64,000 nucleotides of DNA from positions 32,939 to 96,938 of the forward strand of contig NZ_LSJY01000022.1 in assembly GCF_001556865.1 (NCBI RefSeq). The letters run 5' to 3'. Under the pieces are notes generated by a model, which was given only the letters and a program-made list of their open reading frames with translations, ran no database searches and was not told the origin of the DNA. This stretch comes from Sphingobium sp. CCH11-B1. Lineage in GTDB: Bacteria; Pseudomonadota; Alphaproteobacteria; Sphingomonadales; Sphingomonadaceae. The position numbers and the translations under genes were made by a program. Shown here in pieces: positions 1 to 8,270 of this stretch (positions within the stretch are counted from its first letter, which is position 1; each line of letters opens with the position of its first letter).

Positions 1-93
1 TTCGTGACGCAGGTTCCGGCGCGCGCCATCGACTTCCCCTCGGGCGAGGCGGCATTCGACATGGTCGATCGCCTGTGGGAGGCATTGGCATGA
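1..93 (+). CDS. C-terminal end of an unidentified protein (cut by window edge)
   Basis: The first 30 codons are open and end in TGA at 91-93, which overlaps the ATG of the next gene as ATGA, so the two are translationally coupled. The visible tail (ARAIDFPSGEAAFDMVDRLW) is too short for family assignment. Genes of the following nucleotidyltransferase family are often preceded by an HprK-like kinase in lasso-peptide or exopolysaccharide clusters, and the tail would be compatible with that, but this is inference from context only. Confidence 0.6.
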   Translation, partial: FVTQVPARAIDFPSGEAAFDMVDRLWEALA

Positions 94-1079
94 GCGCGGC
101 CCTGCTGGTGCGGGCGTTGCGCGATCCGGCCTCGGTCGCGGGACTGAACGCGGACGGGTGGAACGCGCTGCTCGCGGCGGCGAAGGCGGAGCGGCTGATC
201 GCCACGCTGGCCTTGCGCCTGGACGGGCAGGCGGTGCCGGCAGAAGCGCGCGCGATCCTTGCCGACGCGGTGGCGGATGCGGCGCGGGAGGCGCAGCAGG
301 CGCTGTGGGAAGCGGATCGGGCCCGTCATGCGCTGGCGCCCCTCGGCATTCCGGTCGTGCTGCTCAAGGGGACCGCCTATGCCGCCGCTGGCCTGAAAGC
401 CGGGGAGGGGCGCTTCATCGGCGATCTCGACATTCTCGTGCCCCGCGCGGCAATGGCTGACGTCGAGCGGGCACTGATCGCGGCGGGCTGGGAATGGGTG
501 AAGGAAGACGCCTATGACGATGCCTATTACCGGCAATGGATGCACGAACTGCCGCCGCTCATCCATGTCGAGCGGGACCGGATGATCGATGTCCACCACA
601 CCATCCTCCCGCTCACCGCCGGGCCGAAGCCGGATGCCCCCGCCATGCTGGCAGAGGCCATTCAGATAACCGATGGATTATATATACTGTCTGCCGAAGA
701 CCGCATTGTCCATGCGGCAGCGCATATGCTGGCGGACGGCGACTTGCAGGGCGGGTTGCGCAACCTGTGGGACATCCATTGCCTGCTGCCGGATGCCGAT
801 CCGGCGGTGCTGGACCATCGCGCCCGCCGCCATGGACTTGCGCGTCAGGTATCGCAGGCGCAGCGTCTGGCCGCCGCTCTCTATGGTCCAGGCGCACGGC
901 TGACCCTGTGGGATCGCATCCTCCGCGCCCGACTGCTTGCCCGCGAGGGATGGGGACGCGAAACGCGCAAGCCCTTGGTCTTCGCTTTCTATGTCCGATC
1001 GCACCTGCTGCGCATGCCGCCGCTCATGCTGGCGCGGCACCTGTTCACCAAATGGCGCAAGGGGCATCGCCCCCGATGA
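90..1079 (+). CDS. Nucleotidyltransferase family protein (PF14907-like)
   Basis: A 329-residue protein of the uncharacterised nucleotidyltransferase family. Visible signatures are LLKGTAYAAAG near residues 91-101 and the metal-binding GDLDILVP near 111-118, the G-x-D-x-D pattern of polymerase-beta-type nucleotidyltransferases. The start is the ATG at 90, which overlaps the TGA of the upstream gene; an in-frame GTG at 75 lies inside that gene and is less likely. Family members sit beside HprK-like kinases and PqqD-like proteins in lasso-peptide and polysaccharide loci. The substrate is unknown. It is convergent with the bdcR-like gene, 13 bp away. Confidence 0.85.
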   Translation: MSAALLVRALRDPASVAGLNADGWNALLAAAKAERLIATLALRLDGQAVPAEARAILADAVADAAREAQQALWEADRARHALAPLGIPVVLLKGTAYAAAGLKAGEGRFIGDLDILVPRAAMADVERALIAAGWEWVKEDAYDDAYYRQWMHELPPLIHVERDRMIDVHHTILPLTAGPKPDAPAMLAEAIQITDGLYILSAEDRIVHAAAHMLADGDLQGGLRNLWDIHCLLPDADPAVLDHRARRHGLARQVSQAQRLAAALYGPGARLTLWDRILRARLLAREGWGRETRKPLVFAFYVRSHLLRMPPLMLARHLFTKWRKGHRPR

Positions 1080-1092
1080 TCCGGCAGGGCGG

Positions 1093-1686
1093 TCAGCGCT
1101 CGCCCAGCATCGCCCGGATCGCCAGCCCTGCCATGTCCGCTACGGCCAGTATCTGCGCCGCCGGTTTGCCCGCCCGCGCATCGGCGGACATGCCGGACAT
1201 GATGGCCGCCATATAGTCCGATACGACCTGCGCCTTGTCGGGATGGGTCATGGCGACGAAGTCGCGCATCCGGGTGCAACTGAGGTCCAGAACGGCGCGG
1301 GCACGGCAACTCGCGTCCTGATCGACGCCTCTCGCTCCCTCCAGCACCAGGCAGCCGGGCGCCTGGGGATCGGCGGCGTAAATCGCCGCCGCTTCGCGCA
1401 AGAGCGTGGACAATGCCTCGCCCGGATCGCCGCCCGGAGCCAGAAGATCGCGCATCGGCGCCGCGGCGCAATCATAGCGCGCGAGTACTTCCTCATAGAG
1501 AGCGGCCTTGCTCCCGAAAGCGGCATAGAGGCTGGGCGGATTGATGCCCATCGCATCCGCCAGAGCCGCCACGCCCACCCCTTCATAGCCATGCGCGTGG
1601 AACAGTGCCTGCGCCTTCTGCAGCGCTTCGTCCCGATCGAAAGCGCGAGGCCGGCCTCGGCCTCTCGATTTTTCTTTATCGACCAC
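1093..1686 (-). CDS. bdcR: TetR/AcrR family regulator, BdcR-like
   Basis: A 197-residue TetR-type repressor with a basic N terminus (RGRGRPRAFDRDEAL) and the helix-turn-helix core MGINPPSLYAAFGSKAALY at about residues 46-64. The C-terminal ligand domain has no TetR hallmark beyond length. It is divergent from an SDR that strongly resembles E. coli BdcA, and the protein itself resembles BdcR (YjgJ), in particular the INPPSLYAAFGSKA segment and the MSGMSADARAG region. By analogy it should repress itself and bdcA from the 72-bp shared intergenic region. The symbol rests on remembered similarity and gene arrangement. Confidence 0.85.
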   Translation of the reverse strand: MVDKEKSRGRGRPRAFDRDEALQKAQALFHAHGYEGVGVAALADAMGINPPSLYAAFGSKAALYEEVLARYDCAAAPMRDLLAPGGDPGEALSTLLREAAAIYAADPQAPGCLVLEGARGVDQDASCRARAVLDLSCTRMRDFVAMTHPDKAQVVSDYMAAIMSGMSADARAGKPAAQILAVADMAGLAIRAMLGER

Positions 1687-1697
1687 TATAAAAATCC

Positions 1698-1735
1698 TTG
1701 AACGGGCATTTCGGCGTTATACATAGCGACTGCTA
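1698..1735 (+). promoter_or_regulatory. Candidate bdcA promoter with TetR-type operator
   Basis: In the intergenic region between the divergent regulator and SDR genes, TTGAAC (1698-1703) and TACATA (1720-1725) are separated by 16 bp. An inverted repeat TAGC-gact-GCTA (1724-1735) overlaps the -10 end and is a plausible site for the adjacent TetR-type regulator. AAGGA at 1746-1750 is the ribosome binding site of the SDR gene. Sequence pattern only. Confidence 0.4.
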
Positions 1736-1758
1736 CAAAATTCTCAAGGAAGGCTCCC

Positions 1759-2472
1759 ATGACTGACTTCTCATCCAAAAAGGCACTCGTCATCGGCGGC
1801 AGCCGCGGCATCGGCGCGGCGATCGTGCGCCGGTTCGCGGCGGATGGCGCGCACGTGACTTTCACCTATTCGGGATCGCATGATGCGGCGCAGGCGCTGG
1901 CGGCGGAGACCGGCGCCACTGCCGTCCGCTCCGACGCCGCCGACCGCCAACAGGTAATCGACGTGGTGGCGGCGCAGGGGCCGCTCGACATCTTGGTGGT
2001 GAATGCCGGCGTCGCGATCATTGGCGATCCGCTCAGCTTCGATTCCGATGCGGTGGACAGGATGATCGACATCAACGTCCGCGCGCCTTATCACGCGTCT
2101 GTCGAAGCCGCGCGGCAGATGCCCGATGGCGGCCGCATCATCGTGATCGGATCGATCAACGGCGATCGCACGGGCTTTGCCGGGGCGGCGGCCTACTCGC
2201 TCACCAAGTCAGCCTTGCAGGGCATGGCGCGGGGTCTGGCCCGTGACTTCGGGGACCGGGGCATCACGGTGAACATTGTACAGCCCGGCCCGATCGACAC
2301 CGACATGAACCCGGCCGACGGCGAAATCGCCGAAATCGTCAAGCCCTTCCTGGCGATCAAGCGCTATGGCCACGCCGAAGAGGTTGCCGGACTGACCGCC
2401 TATCTTGCCGGTCCCGAAGCGTCCTACGTCACTGGCGCGATGCACACGATCGACGGCGGTTTCGGGGCGTGA
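1759..2472 (+). CDS. bdcA: SDR family oxidoreductase, BdcA-like
   Basis: A 237-residue classical short-chain dehydrogenase: nucleotide-binding GGSRGIG at residues 13-19, NAG motif, and the YSLTK catalytic pair at about Tyr146/Lys150. Several blocks (HASVEAARQMPDGGRI, GSINGDRTGFAG, VTGAMHTIDGGFGA) match what I recall of E. coli BdcA (YjgI), a protein reported to bind cyclic di-GMP and promote biofilm dispersal. The divergent TetR gene matches BdcR, which supports the assignment. The catalytic residues appear intact, so it may also be an active NAD(P)H oxidoreductase; the physiological substrate is not evident. Confidence 0.9.
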   Translation: MTDFSSKKALVIGGSRGIGAAIVRRFAADGAHVTFTYSGSHDAAQALAAETGATAVRSDAADRQQVIDVVAAQGPLDILVVNAGVAIIGDPLSFDSDAVDRMIDINVRAPYHASVEAARQMPDGGRIIVIGSINGDRTGFAGAAAYSLTKSALQGMARGLARDFGDRGITVNIVQPGPIDTDMNPADGEIAEIVKPFLAIKRYGHAEEVAGLTAYLAGPEASYVTGAMHTIDGGFGA

Positions 2473-2530
2473 GCCCGTCGCTCGCCGGTCCAGCCTGAGG
2501 CGCGGAGCTTCATGGGCGTCGCCCTCAGTC

Positions 2531-2560
2531 CCTGGACCCCGGCCTGCGCCGGGGTCCAGG
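2531..2560. repeat. Perfect 13-bp palindromic hairpin (REP-like or terminator)
   Basis: A perfect inverted repeat with arms CCTGGACCCCGGC (2531-2543) and its complement (2548-2560) around a 4-nt loop. It lies between the convergent bdcA and M20 peptidase genes. There is no T run on either side, so it is either a factor-assisted bidirectional terminator or one of the dispersed palindromes common in sphingomonad intergenic DNA. Confidence 0.6.
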
Positions 2561-2581
2561 ATGCCGGGCTGGCCTCGTATC

Positions 2582-3964
2582 TCAGTCCTTCTTCAATATA
2601 TCGAGCGCCAGCACGGTCATCGCCTCGCTCGCCGTGGCGATGACCTGATCGGCCTGCGGCGCCCAGAAAGGACTGTGGAGCGAGGGCAGGGTGGCCTGGC
2701 CCGCCTTTGCCGCCGCCATCTTGTCGGCCGGAACGCCGCCGACCCAGAAGATGAAGCTGTTGATGCTCTTGTCCGCCCGATAGAAGCGGCCAAAATCTTC
2801 GCCACCCATCACCGCTGGCGTCTTCACCACGCGGCCTTCGGGGAAATGGGCTTTCAGCAATCCTGCCATCTGCTCGGCGAATTCAGGCGGGTTGTATGTC
2901 GACGGGGTGAATTCATCCTTCACCGTCACCACCGGCATCCGATCGTCCGGCATGCCCGCGGCAATGGCTTCTCCGCGTGAGATGCGCTTGATCCCCTCGA
3001 TCAGCTTGGCGCGGGTTTCGTCCGAATAGCTGCGCACGGTCAGCAGCAGCTTCGCGTCGTCGGGGATGATATTGTGCTTGGCCCCGCCCTGGAAGCTGCC
3101 GACCGTCACCACCGCAGGGTCTTGCGGCTCCTGTTCGCGGCTGACCAGCGTCTGAAGGCTGGTCACGATCCGCGCGCCCAGCACGATGGGATCGCGCGTC
3201 GTTTGCGGATAGGCGCCATGGCCGCCCACGCCCTTCACGTCGATGTCGACGCTGTCAACATTGGCGAGCGCATAGCCCGGCGTGTATCCGATCTGGCCTG
3301 CGACCAGGTTCGCGGCATCGTGGAAAGCAAGGGCGTGGGTCGGGCGCGGGAAGCGGGTATAAAGTCCGTCCTCCAGCATGTCGCGCGCGCCTTTGCCCAC
3401 TTCTTCTGCGGGCTGAAGGATCATGACGAGCGTGCCCTCCCACTCCTTTTTCCGTGCCGCGAGCAGCTTGGCCGTTTCGATGAAGGCGGTCATGTGGGTG
3501 TCATGGCCGCAGGCATGCATGACGCCGGTCTCCACGCCCTCAGGCGTCTTGGTGCGTACCTTCGACGCGAAATCGAGCCCGGTCTGCTCCACCACAGGCA
3601 GCCCATCCATGTCGGCGCGGATCAGCAGAACGGGGCCGGACCCGTTTTTGAGCACCGCAACGACCCCCGTGCCGCCCACCTTTTCCGTTACGTCGAACTT
3701 CAGTGCACGCAGCCGCTTCGCCAGCTTGGCAGCGGTGTTCACCTCCTGCAGGGACAGTTCCGGATTGGCATGGAGATCGCGATAGAGCGTCATCAGGCCG
3801 TCCATATCCTTGGCTATGGCAGCGCCGATTTCGCTTTGCGGCGCGGCTGCGGGCTGCGGCGCCTGCCCGGCCGGCATGGGCGTCTGGTTCTGGGCTGCCG
3901 GCGTCTGGGCGGCGGCGGACGATAGGCTGGCGGCGGCCAGAACGGCCGTGAGCGCATGGCGCAT
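2582..3964 (-). CDS. Exported M20 family amidohydrolase / carboxypeptidase
   Basis: A 460-residue M20-type metallohydrolase of the hippurate hydrolase/aminoacylase type. An Ala-rich signal peptide (MRHALTAVLAAASLSSAAAQ) and a following Ala/Pro/Gln-rich linker indicate export to the periplasm. Metal and active-site motifs are RADMDGLP, HACGHDTHM, QPAEEVGKG and MGGEDFG. Members remove N-acyl groups from amino acids or trim dipeptides using two metal ions. It is monocistronic, convergent with bdcA and codirectional with the outer-membrane protein gene after a terminator. The true substrate cannot be read from sequence. Confidence 0.85.
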   Translation of the reverse strand: MRHALTAVLAAASLSSAAAQTPAAQNQTPMPAGQAPQPAAAPQSEIGAAIAKDMDGLMTLYRDLHANPELSLQEVNTAAKLAKRLRALKFDVTEKVGGTGVVAVLKNGSGPVLLIRADMDGLPVVEQTGLDFASKVRTKTPEGVETGVMHACGHDTHMTAFIETAKLLAARKKEWEGTLVMILQPAEEVGKGARDMLEDGLYTRFPRPTHALAFHDAANLVAGQIGYTPGYALANVDSVDIDVKGVGGHGAYPQTTRDPIVLGARIVTSLQTLVSREQEPQDPAVVTVGSFQGGAKHNIIPDDAKLLLTVRSYSDETRAKLIEGIKRISRGEAIAAGMPDDRMPVVTVKDEFTPSTYNPPEFAEQMAGLLKAHFPEGRVVKTPAVMGGEDFGRFYRADKSINSFIFWVGGVPADKMAAAKAGQATLPSLHSPFWAPQADQVIATASEAMTVLALDILKKD

Positions 3965-4020
3965 GTTCGATTGTCTCCCTTGCTGGCCGCCATGATAAAA
4001 GGAAAAGCGCGCGCGAAAAG

Positions 4021-4060
4021 GGGCAAAAGAAAAGGCCCGCTTCCTTGCGGAAACGGGCCT
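4021..4060 (-). terminator. Rho-independent terminator of the outer-membrane protein gene
   Basis: Arms at 4033-4044 and 4049-4060 (AGGCCCG core, one mismatch, 4-nt loop). Read on the minus strand the stem is followed by a T-rich stretch (TTTTCTTTTG). It lies 34 bp after the stop of the gene ending at 4094. Confidence 0.75.
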
Positions 4061-4093
4061 CCTGCTATGTACCGGAATGTACCGGTGTGCCGA

Positions 4094-4645
4094 TCAGAGG
4101 TGGAACACCAGACCGGCCATCGGGCGGAAGCTGTCCCAGTCATAGGTGTCGACCTGGAAGCGGACGCGCACGCCGCTGTTGCCGGTGATGCCGCCAAGGC
4201 CGATGTCCTTCGGGCCAACCTCAACGCCTGCACCGTACATCCAGTCCTTGCGGTCGGGCCAGCCGCCCTTGCCGTTGACCCACTGATAGCCGGCCGACGC
4301 GTAAATCAGGCCGCTTTCACCGGCGCGCGCGCCGAAACGGCCCTTGACGCCATATTCCCAGTCGATGTCGCTAAAGCCCTTGGTGGCGTTACCTTCCACG
4401 CCGACGAAGACCGGGCCGAGCGGCACGTTCACGCCCGCGATGCCGCTGATCAGCGCGCCGTTCATGATGGTTTCGCCAGGAATGCGGCCGAACTCGCTGC
4501 CGCGATCGAATGTGTGATAACCACCGAGCACGCCGACATAGGGCTCAATGCCGAAGGCGTCGGTGCCGTCGGGCGCGGTTTCCTGCGCGAAGGCAGCCGA
4601 GGGCAGCGCGGCAATCGCCGCGGCGGCGAAGAGGAATTTTTTCAT
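4094..4645 (-). CDS. Outer-membrane beta-barrel protein (opacity/porin-like)
   Basis: A 183-residue protein with a clear signal peptide (MKKFLFAAAAIAALPSAAFA). The mature part alternates aromatic and polar residues as in small beta barrels (YVGVLGGYHTFD, GVKGRFGARAG, YASAGYQWVNGKGGW) and ends with LVFHL, the terminal-aromatic barrel signature of outer-membrane proteins once its last residues are considered. It probably sits in the outer membrane. The function is unknown. A good terminator follows. Confidence 0.75.
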   Translation of the reverse strand: MKKFLFAAAAIAALPSAAFAQETAPDGTDAFGIEPYVGVLGGYHTFDRGSEFGRIPGETIMNGALISGIAGVNVPLGPVFVGVEGNATKGFSDIDWEYGVKGRFGARAGESGLIYASAGYQWVNGKGGWPDRKDWMYGAGVEVGPKDIGLGGITGNSGVRVRFQVDTYDWDSFRPMAGLVFHL

Positions 4646-4779
4646 GATGAAATCCTGCGAAGTTTAGTTTGCGTTTGCAGGGAGCTTAACCCGTAGCAAT
4701 CTTCGCGGGTTTCCTCTGTCTCGCTAAAATCTCGCTGCGTTGCAAAAAAGCCACGGAAACTTTCTGGAAGATGAACGGC

Positions 4780-5571
4780 TTACTGAGCCGTCCACCCCCC
4801 ATCGATGCTGAGATTGGCGCCCGTTACCTGCGCCGCCGCGTCGCTGCAAAGGTAGAGGGCGGTGGCCGCGACCTGTTCGGCCGTCACGAACTGCTTGGTC
4901 GGCTGACCTGCGAGCAGCACATCGTTCATCACCTGCTCGCGCGTCATGTTCCGCGCCTTCATCGTGTCGGGAATCTGGTTCTCCACCAGCGGGGTCCAGA
5001 CATAGCCGGGTGAAATGCAGTTGGCAGTGATGCCGAATGTCGCGACTTCCAGCGCCACCGTCTTGGTGAAGCCGGCAAGGCCATGCTTCGCGGTCACATA
5101 GGCCGACTTGAAGGGCGAGGCGACGAGCGAGTGGGCCGATGCGGTCTGGATGATCCTCCCCCACTTCTTCTCCTTCATATGGGGAATGGCGAGCCGCGTC
5201 GTATGGAAGGCGGCGTTGAGGTTCAGCGCGATGATGAGGTCCCATTTGTCGAGCGGGAATTCCTCCACCGGGGCGACATGCTGCATGCCCGCATTGTTGA
5301 TGAGGATGTCGACGCCGCCGAAGGTGTCCGCGGCTTCCTTCATCATCGCCTCGATCTGGTCGACCTTGGTCAGATCGTGGCCCGAATAGAGCGCCTTGGC
5401 CCCGGACAGGTCCTCCAGCCCGACGCGTTCCCTTTCGATCGCCGCCGCATCGCCGAAGCCGTTGATGACGATGTTCGCGCCTTCCCCGGCCAGCGCCTTG
5501 GCATAGGCAAGCCCGATGCCGGAGGTGGAACCGGTGATGAGGGCCGTCTTGCCGGCGAGGGACTTGCTCAT
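4780..5571 (-). CDS. bdhA: 3-hydroxybutyrate dehydrogenase
   Basis: A 263-residue SDR that oxidises D-3-hydroxybutyrate to acetoacetate with NAD+. It has TGSTSGIG at residues 14-21, NNAGMQHV, the catalytic Ser in TASAHS and YVTAKHG for the Tyr/Lys pair. AGMQHVAPVEEFP and LVENQIPDTMKARNM are characteristic of the bacterial 3-hydroxybutyrate dehydrogenase group. Its ATG overlaps the stop of the patatin gene (ATGA), so the two form an operon; this pairing fits polyhydroxybutyrate or lipid turnover. Confidence 0.92.
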   Translation of the reverse strand: MSKSLAGKTALITGSTSGIGLAYAKALAGEGANIVINGFGDAAAIERERVGLEDLSGAKALYSGHDLTKVDQIEAMMKEAADTFGGVDILINNAGMQHVAPVEEFPLDKWDLIIALNLNAAFHTTRLAIPHMKEKKWGRIIQTASAHSLVASPFKSAYVTAKHGLAGFTKTVALEVATFGITANCISPGYVWTPLVENQIPDTMKARNMTREQVMNDVLLAGQPTKQFVTAEQVAATALYLCSDAAAQVTGANLSIDGGWTAQ

Positions 5572-6794
5572 GCGCTCTTCTCCTTGAGATGATCCGGTGC
5601 GTCGAGGTCGAAGGTCGCGCTTTTGCCGTCGAGGATGTTGCGGGCGATGAGATCACCCTTGTGCATCACTTCCTCCACCGCCTCGCGGCCCTGACTCCAG
5701 TGGTCGAGCATGGTCGACCGGGAAAATTCGAAATCCTTCGCGCCGCTTTCCCAGTTCCGCGAGCGGTAGATGAGATGGACGATGTTGACCGACGCGCAAT
5801 CCAGCATTCCGCTGAGGCGCAGCGCGTCGGGATCGTTGCGCAGGTTCGGCGGCAGCTTGTCGAGCAGAGCCTTGATCGCGCCATGTTCCCGCCGCAGCCG
5901 CAGATACTGGTCCGTCACCTGCCGGGTGCGGCTGCTATATTGAATATCCTTCATCCGGGAATAGACGTCGGTCATCTGCCGCGGCATCGGCCCTTCGGCG
6001 GGGAACAGATCGACCTGGAACACCAGCATGTCGTCGGTCTGGTGGTTGAGGACATGGGAAAGCGGCGTGTTCGATACGATGCCGCCGTCCCAGTACCAGC
6101 GCCCGTCAATCTCTATGGGCGGCAGGCCGGGCGGCAGAGCGCCGGACGCCATGATATGCCGCGCGTCGATCCGCGTGTTGCCGCCGGGCCCGCGCGTGTC
6201 CCAATAGGCGAAATTGCCGGTCTCCACGTCCACCGCGCCGACTGAAAGCCGTACCGGCCCGTCGTTCAGCAGATCCCAGTCGATGCAGGCGTCCAGCGTG
6301 TCCTTGAGCGGGGCGCTGTCGTAGAAGCTGATCGCGCCCGGCGTCCCTTCGGGCATCAGCGCCGCGGGCCACAAGCGCGGTCGGAACATGCCCGGCACGC
6401 CGAAGGTTGCGACGGTGGCGGCGGCACCCAGATGCGCAGCTTCGCGGATCGGGTCGAAATCGGGCAGGATGACGTTGGGCATCCCGCCCGACAGGGTGTA
6501 CCAGAATTTTTTCAGGCGGCTGATCCGGCGATGCGGCGGATTGCCGGCGATGATGGCCGCGTTGGCCGCGCCGATGGAAATGCCCGCGACCCAGCTGACG
6601 TCGATCCCCAGTTCATCGAGCCGTTCATAGACGCCCGATTGGAAGGAGCCCAGCGCGCCGCCGCCCTGCAGCAGCAGGGCGACCTCCCGGGGGAGGGGCA
6701 ACGGCGTTCGCGCGCGGCGCGGTGGCGCGGGGTCTGCGGGATGCGGTTCGATGTCAGCCATGATGCAGTGCAATATAGACTCTCGGTGCCTCAT
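5568..6794 (-). CDS. Patatin-like phospholipase family protein
   Basis: A 408-residue patatin-type lipid acyl hydrolase. The oxyanion loop (LLQGGGALGSFQSGV), the nucleophile elbow GISIGAA (Ser) and the catalytic Asp in DGGIVSNTP form the Ser-Asp dyad. The C-terminal half resembles the DUF3734 extension seen in proteobacterial homologues. The start is uncertain: ATG at 6794 gives the longest form, while an internal ATG at 6761 would remove 11 residues; neither has a strong Shine-Dalgarno. It is translationally coupled to bdhA downstream. Confidence 0.88.
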   Translation of the reverse strand: MRHRESILHCIMADIEPHPADPAPPRRARTPLPLPREVALLLQGGGALGSFQSGVYERLDELGIDVSWVAGISIGAANAAIIAGNPPHRRISRLKKFWYTLSGGMPNVILPDFDPIREAAHLGAAATVATFGVPGMFRPRLWPAALMPEGTPGAISFYDSAPLKDTLDACIDWDLLNDGPVRLSVGAVDVETGNFAYWDTRGPGGNTRIDARHIMASGALPPGLPPIEIDGRWYWDGGIVSNTPLSHVLNHQTDDMLVFQVDLFPAEGPMPRQMTDVYSRMKDIQYSSRTRQVTDQYLRLRREHGAIKALLDKLPPNLRNDPDALRLSGMLDCASVNIVHLIYRSRNWESGAKDFEFSRSTMLDHWSQGREAVEEVMHKGDLIARNILDGKSATFDLDAPDHLKEKSA

Positions 6795-6906
6795 TCCAAC
6801 TTAAACTCTGGTAACAAATCGCTGCCGACCGCAACCTTCCGTCAACCCGGCGGTTCCCCTCCACGCCTGGATCGCTTAGGAAACGATCGCGAAAGGGGAA
6901 GGCGGC

Positions 6907-7788
6907 ATGCGGCTCGACGACGAACAGGAAAGCACTCATTATGAGGTGCAGGACGGACGCGGCGGTGGCGGCCTAGGCGGCGGGCTGGGCGGTGGCCTGG
7001 GCATGTTGCTGCCGCTGGTTGGCAGCCGGTTCGGCTGCGGCGGGATTGTGGTCGTGCTCATCATCATGGCGGTCATGGGGATGAACCCCCTCAGCCTGAT
7101 CGGCGGGGGCGGCGGCGGGCAGCAGGTCCAGAGCGAGCGGCCCAAGGTGCAAGATCTGTCGGATGTGCAGCGCGTGTCCCTGAAGGTGCTGGGATCGACG
7201 GAGCGGCGCTGGAGCGACATCTTTCGGGCGGAAGGGCAGGAATATCCGCCGCCCACGCTCGTTTTCTACCGCCAGAACGGCCAGTCGGGCTGTGGCGCTG
7301 CGATGTCCGCCATGGGCCCCTTCTATTGTCCCGCCGACCAGCGCATCTATCTCGACACGGATTTCTTCGACGAGATGAAGACTCGCTTCAACGCGCCGGG
7401 CGACTTCCCGATCGGCTATATCATCGCGCATGAGGTCGGCCATCATATCCAGACCATCACCGGCGAAGCCGACCGAATCCGCAAGGCGCAGCAGCGCGCT
7501 TCGGAGGCCGAGGGCAATGCGCTTCAGGTGAAGATGGAATTACAGGCCGACTGCTATGCCGGCGTGTGGGCCGCGCGCGACACCAATCTTATGGAAGCGG
7601 GCGACCTTGAGGAAGGGATGCGCGCGGCCGAGGCGATCGGCGACGATACGTTGCAAAAAGCGGCCGGGCGGCGGCCGGTGCCGGAAAGCTTTACCCATGG
7701 CACCAGCGCGCAGCGTATGGAATGGCTGCGCAAGGGCCTGTCGACCGGAGACCCCGCGCAGTGCGACACGTTCAGGGGCGCGATCTGA
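6907..7788 (+). CDS. ypfJ: Neutral zinc metallopeptidase, YpfJ-like
   Basis: A 293-residue protein with a Gly-rich N terminus (residues 18-32), one hydrophobic segment (GCGGIVVVLIIMAVMGM, about residues 39-55) and a soluble domain bearing HEVGHH, the zinc-binding HExxH, followed by ELQADCYAGVWA. This is the layout of the putative neutral zinc metallopeptidase (YpfJ) family, anchored in the inner membrane. The ATG at 6907 follows GAAAGGGGAAGG, a good ribosome binding site. The physiological substrate is unknown. Confidence 0.88.
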   Translation: MRLDDEQESTHYEVQDGRGGGGLGGGLGGGLGMLLPLVGSRFGCGGIVVVLIIMAVMGMNPLSLIGGGGGGQQVQSERPKVQDLSDVQRVSLKVLGSTERRWSDIFRAEGQEYPPPTLVFYRQNGQSGCGAAMSAMGPFYCPADQRIYLDTDFFDEMKTRFNAPGDFPIGYIIAHEVGHHIQTITGEADRIRKAQQRASEAEGNALQVKMELQADCYAGVWAARDTNLMEAGDLEEGMRAAEAIGDDTLQKAAGRRPVPESFTHGTSAQRMEWLRKGLSTGDPAQCDTFRGAI

Positions 7789-7994
7789 ACGCGGTTAGTG
7801 TCGGAATTTTGGAAGGGGCTTGCCGCCTGCATTCCCGGCATCACCGGCGTGCCCGCACCAACGCGCATGGCGACGATCGGCGATGACATGCACGGCGGCG
7901 GCGAACCGGTCATGCAGCAGGACGGGCTTTCAGATTAGGGTACCGCGACAGCGACCTTTTGGCCGATCCAGGGCGATTAAACGCCCGCCGAGCC

Positions 7995-8183
7995 TTAGTG
8001 CCGATCCAGTTTGGCGAGCAACGCCATCATGTCGTCCGGTAACGACTCCCGACCCGGCGCATAGGTGGACCGCAATGCATTGCCCACGCCCTCATAGGGC
8101 GCAGGCACGCGCACGGTCACCAGACGACCGTTTCCGTCGCGCGCCATGGCCGATCGGCCGAGGGGTTTGCGTTGCATTTCCAT
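7995..8183 (-). CDS. Small protein with NepR-like C terminus
   Basis: A 62-residue protein starting at the ATG at 8183, preceded by AGGGA at a suitable distance; a longer in-frame reading to 8222 is less likely. The C-terminal part (VGNALRSTYAPGRESLPDD then MMALLAKLD) recalls the conserved helices of NepR, the anti-sigma factor of the alphaproteobacterial general stress response, in which G-x-x-L-R-x-x-Y is followed by a P-D-x-L/M-x-x-L-L-x-x-L-D segment. No phyR or ecfG lies nearby, so the assignment is speculative. It is divergent from glnE. Confidence 0.6.
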   Translation of the reverse strand: MEMQRKPLGRSAMARDGNGRLVTVRVPAPYEGVGNALRSTYAPGRESLPDDMMALLAKLDRH

Positions 8184-8270
8184 AGTCCCTGAACGGCCAA
8201 GTGCCGCAAAAGTTTCTGGCATTGCGCTACTGCCCGCGCAATAGCCCCGTCATATAACGGAGAGGCTGGC

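Noticed and set aside
7798..7938. A 46-codon GTG-started frame after the zinc metallopeptidase gene
   Set aside because: No ribosome binding site, no recognisable family and no support from length or context; kept out of the gene list.
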